Below are positions 60,334 through 64,000 of a stretch of 64,000 nucleotides of DNA, one piece after another. The translations under genes were made by a program, and so were the position numbers. Source of the stretch: Natranaerovirga pectinivora (GTDB taxonomy: Bacteria > Bacillota > Clostridia > Lachnospirales > DSM-24629); the NCBI RefSeq assembly GCF_004342165.1, contig NZ_SMAL01000001.1, positions 425,591-489,590 of the forward strand. Reading direction: 5' to 3'. The notes beneath the pieces are model-generated. The model made no database searches. It was not told the DNA's origin and was given only the letters and a program-made list of their open reading frames with translations. Position 1 is the first letter of the stretch. Each line of letters starts with the position of its first letter.

Positions 60334-62115
60334 TTACGCATACCATTTTGCTTGAAATTCATACATTGTCTTATAAAGTCCTTCTTTATCTATAAGTTCA
60401 TCATGTGTTCCTATATCTATAATATTGCCATGGCTCATTACGATAATTCTATCCGCGATTTTAGCTGAGCCAAGTCTATGGGTTACAATTATAGAAGTTT
60501 TTCCCTTTGACATCTCTGCAAACTGAGTATAAATTCTAGTTTCTTCAATAGGGTCAATTGCAGCTGTCGGTTCATCTAATACAAGTAAATTATGAGTTCT
60601 GTAAAAACCTCTCCCAATGGCTATCTTTTGCCATTGTCCACCTGAAATATCTATACCACCAAATTCTCTAGATAGCATCGTATTAAGACCTTCTGTATAA
60701 CTTCTATCAGATAAATCAATTTCAGACTTTTTAATAGCACTATTAAGATGTTCTTCATGATTGTCTCGATTGCTTTGGCTTATGATAAGATTATCTTTTA
60801 AGGGCATTTTATACTTTTGAAAACGTTGAAACACCCCTGAAATATGTTTGTATATAGAAGCAGGAGCAATGGTTTTAGTATCAATTCCATCAATAAAAAT
60901 ACTGCCTTCATCAGGAAGATATAGCCCAGTAATTAATTTAACTAGAGTTGATTTTCCAGAGCCATTTACACCTACAATTGCAAGAGTTTCTCCATCCTTT
61001 ATATCCAAGTTAATATTATTTAATGACAGTTTGTTGGTGTTGGGATAAGAAAAAGAAACATTTTTAAGAGCTATTTCTTTAAGTTTTAAGTCTTGCTCCT
61101 TCCCAGTTCTTTCAGGTAACTCTAGAAAAAACATATAATTTTGTACCAATCCCATACCTTCAGTAATATTCATAACTCTACGACTTACAGCGTATTCCAT
61201 AAAGTCAAATAGCTGATCCACAGTAGAAAAAACCGCGGCAAACATACCTATACTAATTTCTCCACGAATTAAGTAAATATAGGTTAAATAAATAGTACCT
61301 AAGTAACCTATAAGCAAAAAGAATCTAATTTTAAGTTCCATTAACTCTAAACGTCTATTGGTATTCCAAGTTGTTTTACAGGTAAGTTCAAGGGCTGTAG
61401 TGTATAATGTTCTAAAAAACCAAAAACCACCTATTAAACGGGTTTCCTTAGAATACTCTCTATCATTAATACATTGTTCGTAATATTCATATTTTCTACG
61501 CAAAGGGGCAACTTCATTTTCAAGATTGGCATATGCTTTGAATCGAATTATTTGACCAATAAAACTCGGCACAAAAGCGAATAAAATACATAGAATTAAG
61601 ATTGGTTTCACATAGTATAGATAAATAGCCATAAAGATAAAATAAGGCACAGAATATACGACAATATTCAAAAAAGCACTATACATTAAACCAGCACTTT
61701 TAATGCCTTTATTTGCTTTATTAATTTTATCTAATATTGCTTTGTTTTCAAAACAAATAGGTTCAACTTTTGAAGCTTTTTCATTTAGATTCATACCCAA
61801 AGCACCTTGGAGCCTTAACATCAAATTGTTTTTCATAATATCAGACATTCCCATTAAAAATAGAACAACAACCATTACTATAGACATTAAAACACCATAA
61901 AACAAGGGGCTATTAATAGAGCCAGTAGAAGTGGTAGCTTGGTTAACTGAATCAAAGAACAGCTGTTTAAATAATGCAATGGCAGCAGTAGAAAACCCTG
62001 CAAGTGCGTTTATTAGGATTACAAAAGCAAAGTAGATAGGGAAATTCTTCCAAGATACTTCTGTAAAATGCTTAATCATTTTAGTAAATCCAGCTTTTGG
62101 AGGATTGTTTATCAT
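60334..62115 (-). CDS. ABC exporter half-transporter A (membrane plus ATPase)
   Basis: Start ATG ending 62115 (MINNPPKAGFTKM); AGGAG lies 9 bases upstream, and the start overlaps the stop of the upstream gene by 4 bases (ATGA). Six helices (about 20-45, 63-90, 145-165, 170-190, 255-280, 285-305) precede the ATPase: Walker A GVNGSGKSTL, signature DISGGQWQKIAIGRG, Walker B LLVLDEPTAAIDP and switch His in THRLG. It forms a heterodimer with the adjacent gene. Such pairs export peptides or lipids or give multidrug efflux. Confidence 0.92.
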   Translation of the reverse strand: MINNPPKAGFTKMIKHFTEVSWKNFPIYFAFVILINALAGFSTAAIALFKQLFFDSVNQATTSTGSINSPLFYGVLMSIVMVVVLFLMGMSDIMKNNLMLRLQGALGMNLNEKASKVEPICFENKAILDKINKANKGIKSAGLMYSAFLNIVVYSVPYFIFMAIYLYYVKPILILCILFAFVPSFIGQIIRFKAYANLENEVAPLRRKYEYYEQCINDREYSKETRLIGGFWFFRTLYTTALELTCKTTWNTNRRLELMELKIRFFLLIGYLGTIYLTYIYLIRGEISIGMFAAVFSTVDQLFDFMEYAVSRRVMNITEGMGLVQNYMFFLELPERTGKEQDLKLKEIALKNVSFSYPNTNKLSLNNINLDIKDGETLAIVGVNGSGKSTLVKLITGLYLPDEGSIFIDGIDTKTIAPASIYKHISGVFQRFQKYKMPLKDNLIISQSNRDNHEEHLNSAIKKSEIDLSDRSYTEGLNTMLSREFGGIDISGGQWQKIAIGRGFYRTHNLLVLDEPTAAIDPIEETRIYTQFAEMSKGKTSIIVTHRLGSAKIADRIIVMSHGNIIDIGTHDELIDKEGLYKTMYEFQAKWYA

Positions 62116-63914
62116 TGATACCAACTCCTTTGACTTTCAAACATAGTATAATAAATCCCTTTTTGGTCAATTAATTTTTTATGTGAACCTTCTTCAGCGA
62201 TTCTGCCTTTTTCTAAAACAAATATTTTGTCAGCAATCTTTGTTGATCCTAGTCTATGGCTAATAAAAATAGAGGTTTTACCTTTGCTAATTTTTTCAAA
62301 CTCTTCATAAAGCTTACTTTCACTAATAGGATCGAGAGCAGCAGTAGGTTCATCTAGGATTTTAACAGGAGCAGGACTCATAAGGGCTCGACTCATTGCT
62401 ATTCTTTGCCATTGCCCACCTGATAAATCAACACTTTCTTCATCTAGTTTTCCTAAAGGTGTTTGAAACCCTTTTGGAAGGGAAGATAAAGCTTCATAAA
62501 TATCTAAATCCTTTGTAATATGTATCATTTTTTCTTTAGAATCATTATTATTTAAGCTATTTATATTTCCTATAAGAATATTTTCCTCAGCACTAATATG
62601 GTATTTTGCAAAATCTTGATAGATGCCTGAGAACATGGCTTTAAGTTCTTTTTGTTTATATGCTTTAATGGACTTTTCATTAATCAATATTTCGCCTTCA
62701 AAGTTAGTATATAGACCTGTGATTAATTTAGTAACTGTGGTTTTGCCAGCACCATTAGCACCAACAAACGCGTAATGAATACCATTTTCTAATACCATAT
62801 TCATATCTTTTAATATATAGGTATCTGTACCAGGGTACTTAAAACTTACATTCTTAAACTCTAAGGTTTTAAAAACTTGTTGTTCTGTAGTAGGTAAATC
62901 CGTAACACCTTCAACTTCTTCAATGTTTGCAAGAATCGTAAACTCCTTTATGTACTCATTATATTTAGACAGTTGAGATACAACTCGTGTCATTTCTTCC
63001 CCCATAAGCTTTATAAGGTCATATACAGCAGTAGCAATTGCAATGAACATCCCTTGACTTAATTCACCTGAAACAGTAGGGAAAATTAGTGCTAAAATGA
63101 TAACAGAGGATAAAATATTTGTGATAGCACTCCCACCATACATATTAAGGCTTCTTCTTATCTCTGCTTTTAAATTTATTATTCTAGACTGTTCAAACTG
63201 TTCATGCCAATACTGGTTTAAATGATTAGTAAAAGCAAATAGAGTTCTTTCATCAGCAGCTTCACGCCCAGATAGTACTTCGGAAATATACTGATAGCGC
63301 CTGTCGTATTGTGCAGCTGATTTAGTTGCAGTATAAGCAGTTTTACCACCTTTGAGTGAAATAGGAATTAAAGGAATGGTAAGAAGGGTTATAAGAATAC
63401 CAACCCACCAAATCTGAGTAAAGATTATAAGTAGTACACCTGTGATTCTAATTAAATACAACATAAAATTAAAAGTTCTTTGGAGCATCTCACTAACATG
63501 GATCTCAATATTTTTACACACACGATTGACAAGATCCCAAGTTTCTGGATTTTCAACTTGGCTGTACACCATACGTGCCCGTTTATCTGTAAACTCCTTT
63601 GATAGTTGCTCTTCGACCCTTATTTGTATTTTTTTAACAAAGTACTTGCCAATGTTAAAAGAGACTCTTTTCCATCCAACCAAAGCCATTAATAAAGCAA
63701 GCCAAGGCAAAACTTCAGTAGAAGTAAGTTCACCCTGTGCAACAAGAATAGCTGAATCAATAAATTTGGCAATAACTAAAACTTGAAATACATTGGTAAG
63801 AGCAGTACATAATTTCTGAATGCCTAATGCTATTGTTCCTATTGGGTCGCATTGGTAAGGTATAATAATAAAGTGCTTCCAATTATACACTTGAGCTTTT
63901 AACTTGAATTTCAA
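62112..63914 (-). CDS. ABC exporter half-transporter B (membrane plus ATPase)
   Basis: The start is taken as TTG ending 63914 (KFKLKAQVYNWKHF) because GGGGGG lies 7 bases before it; a GTG 42 bases upstream has no site. An N-terminal six-helix domain is followed by the ATPase: Walker A GANGAGKTTV, signature DLSGGQWQRIAMSRA, Walker B VKILDEPTAALDP and THRLG-type switch (SHRLG). It is the first gene of the two-gene minus-strand operon and couples to half A by an ATGA overlap. Upstream of it to the window end lies AT-rich DNA with no clear promoter. No precursor peptide gene is seen nearby, so the substrate is unknown. Confidence 0.92.
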   Translation of the reverse strand: MKFKLKAQVYNWKHFIIIPYQCDPIGTIALGIQKLCTALTNVFQVLVIAKFIDSAILVAQGELTSTEVLPWLALLMALVGWKRVSFNIGKYFVKKIQIRVEEQLSKEFTDKRARMVYSQVENPETWDLVNRVCKNIEIHVSEMLQRTFNFMLYLIRITGVLLIIFTQIWWVGILITLLTIPLIPISLKGGKTAYTATKSAAQYDRRYQYISEVLSGREAADERTLFAFTNHLNQYWHEQFEQSRIINLKAEIRRSLNMYGGSAITNILSSVIILALIFPTVSGELSQGMFIAIATAVYDLIKLMGEEMTRVVSQLSKYNEYIKEFTILANIEEVEGVTDLPTTEQQVFKTLEFKNVSFKYPGTDTYILKDMNMVLENGIHYAFVGANGAGKTTVTKLITGLYTNFEGEILINEKSIKAYKQKELKAMFSGIYQDFAKYHISAEENILIGNINSLNNNDSKEKMIHITKDLDIYEALSSLPKGFQTPLGKLDEESVDLSGGQWQRIAMSRALMSPAPVKILDEPTAALDPISESKLYEEFEKISKGKTSIFISHRLGSTKIADKIFVLEKGRIAEEGSHKKLIDQKGIYYTMFESQRSWYQ

Positions 63915-64000
63915 AAAAATTCCCCCCGTTTTATATGAAATTGTATCTTCTGTCACAAAAAAAATAATAGATATAATTATATTACAAAGAAATATAATTA

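Noticed and set aside
60334-63914. Lantibiotic or bacteriocin export locus
   Set aside because: The ABC half-transporters lack a C39 peptidase domain and no precursor peptide or modification gene is visible nearby.

Overview
The window comes from an AT-rich, Gram-positive, spore-forming member of the Clostridia. The evidence is strong AGGAGG-type ribosome binding sites, frequent TTG/GTG starts, U-tailed terminators, tandem CspB-like germination proteases beside a SleL-like cortex hydrolase, and many lipobox proteins. No rRNA, tRNA or CRISPR array was seen, and species-level assignment is not possible from the sequence alone.

Bases 1-11,050 are an accessory island. It opens with a two-gene operon: a sacsin/MORC-type GHKL ATPase (5' end at the window edge) and a protein joining an AlbA/Schlafen-like domain to a TIR domain. 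Two single-gene units follow, a zinc-binding HNH-like protein and a HEPN-like protein. These genes are separated by GC-rich, foldable 129-151 bp sequences with the end motifs and stem architecture of integron attC sites (4231-4373, 5519-5647 and a decayed one at about 6626-6776). Each cassette also carries its own inverted repeat: its first 19-23 bases are the reverse complement of the bases running up to and including the R'' box of its own attC. No integron integrase is visible, so this looks like a cassette array without a nearby integrase, carrying defence-like genes. A decayed DUF4145-like gene, a large UPF1/DNA2-like SF1 helicase and an internally deleted IS3-family element close the island. 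The stop codon of the helicase lies inside the IS end.

Bases 11,050-15,100 hold a frameshifted membrane-protein pseudogene and a tandem duplication of a NUDIX-SdpI gene pair. The upstream copy is dead (truncated NUDIX, one-base deletion in SdpI); the downstream copy is intact and followed by a histidine phosphatase. Bases 15,100-28,000 carry a lipoprotein, a MocR-type regulator next to an aminotransferase, an ABC/FtsX transporter embedded among small envelope proteins, REP-like ACACA/TGTGT hairpins, and a PadR-DUF2812 pair.

Bases 28,000-29,400 hold a perfect 11-bp inverted repeat with a 7-bp spacer (a Cre/Xer-like core geometry) upstream of a tyrosine recombinase that has lost its central part. 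Bases 29,550-35,830 form a likely spore-germination block: DUF3179 protein, two Csp-type subtilases with complete triads, and LysM2-GH18 (SleL-like). Bases 36,100-53,800 are mostly housekeeping and accessory metabolism: metallophosphoesterase, Ntn amidase, PHP phosphoesterase, GH3 glucosidase, VanZ protein, HAD phosphatase, uridine-kinase-like protein, GNAT, NUDIX, MFS transporter and a DnaQ-like exonuclease, with a radical-SAM pseudogene among them. Bases 53,800-64,000 carry an ECF sigma/anti-sigma pair, a PepSY protein with an Asn/Trp/Asp repeat tract, a serine beta-lactamase-like hydrolase, an SPL-type radical SAM protein and a divergent heterodimeric ABC exporter. The most promising undescribed material is the cassette-like defence array at 1-6780.
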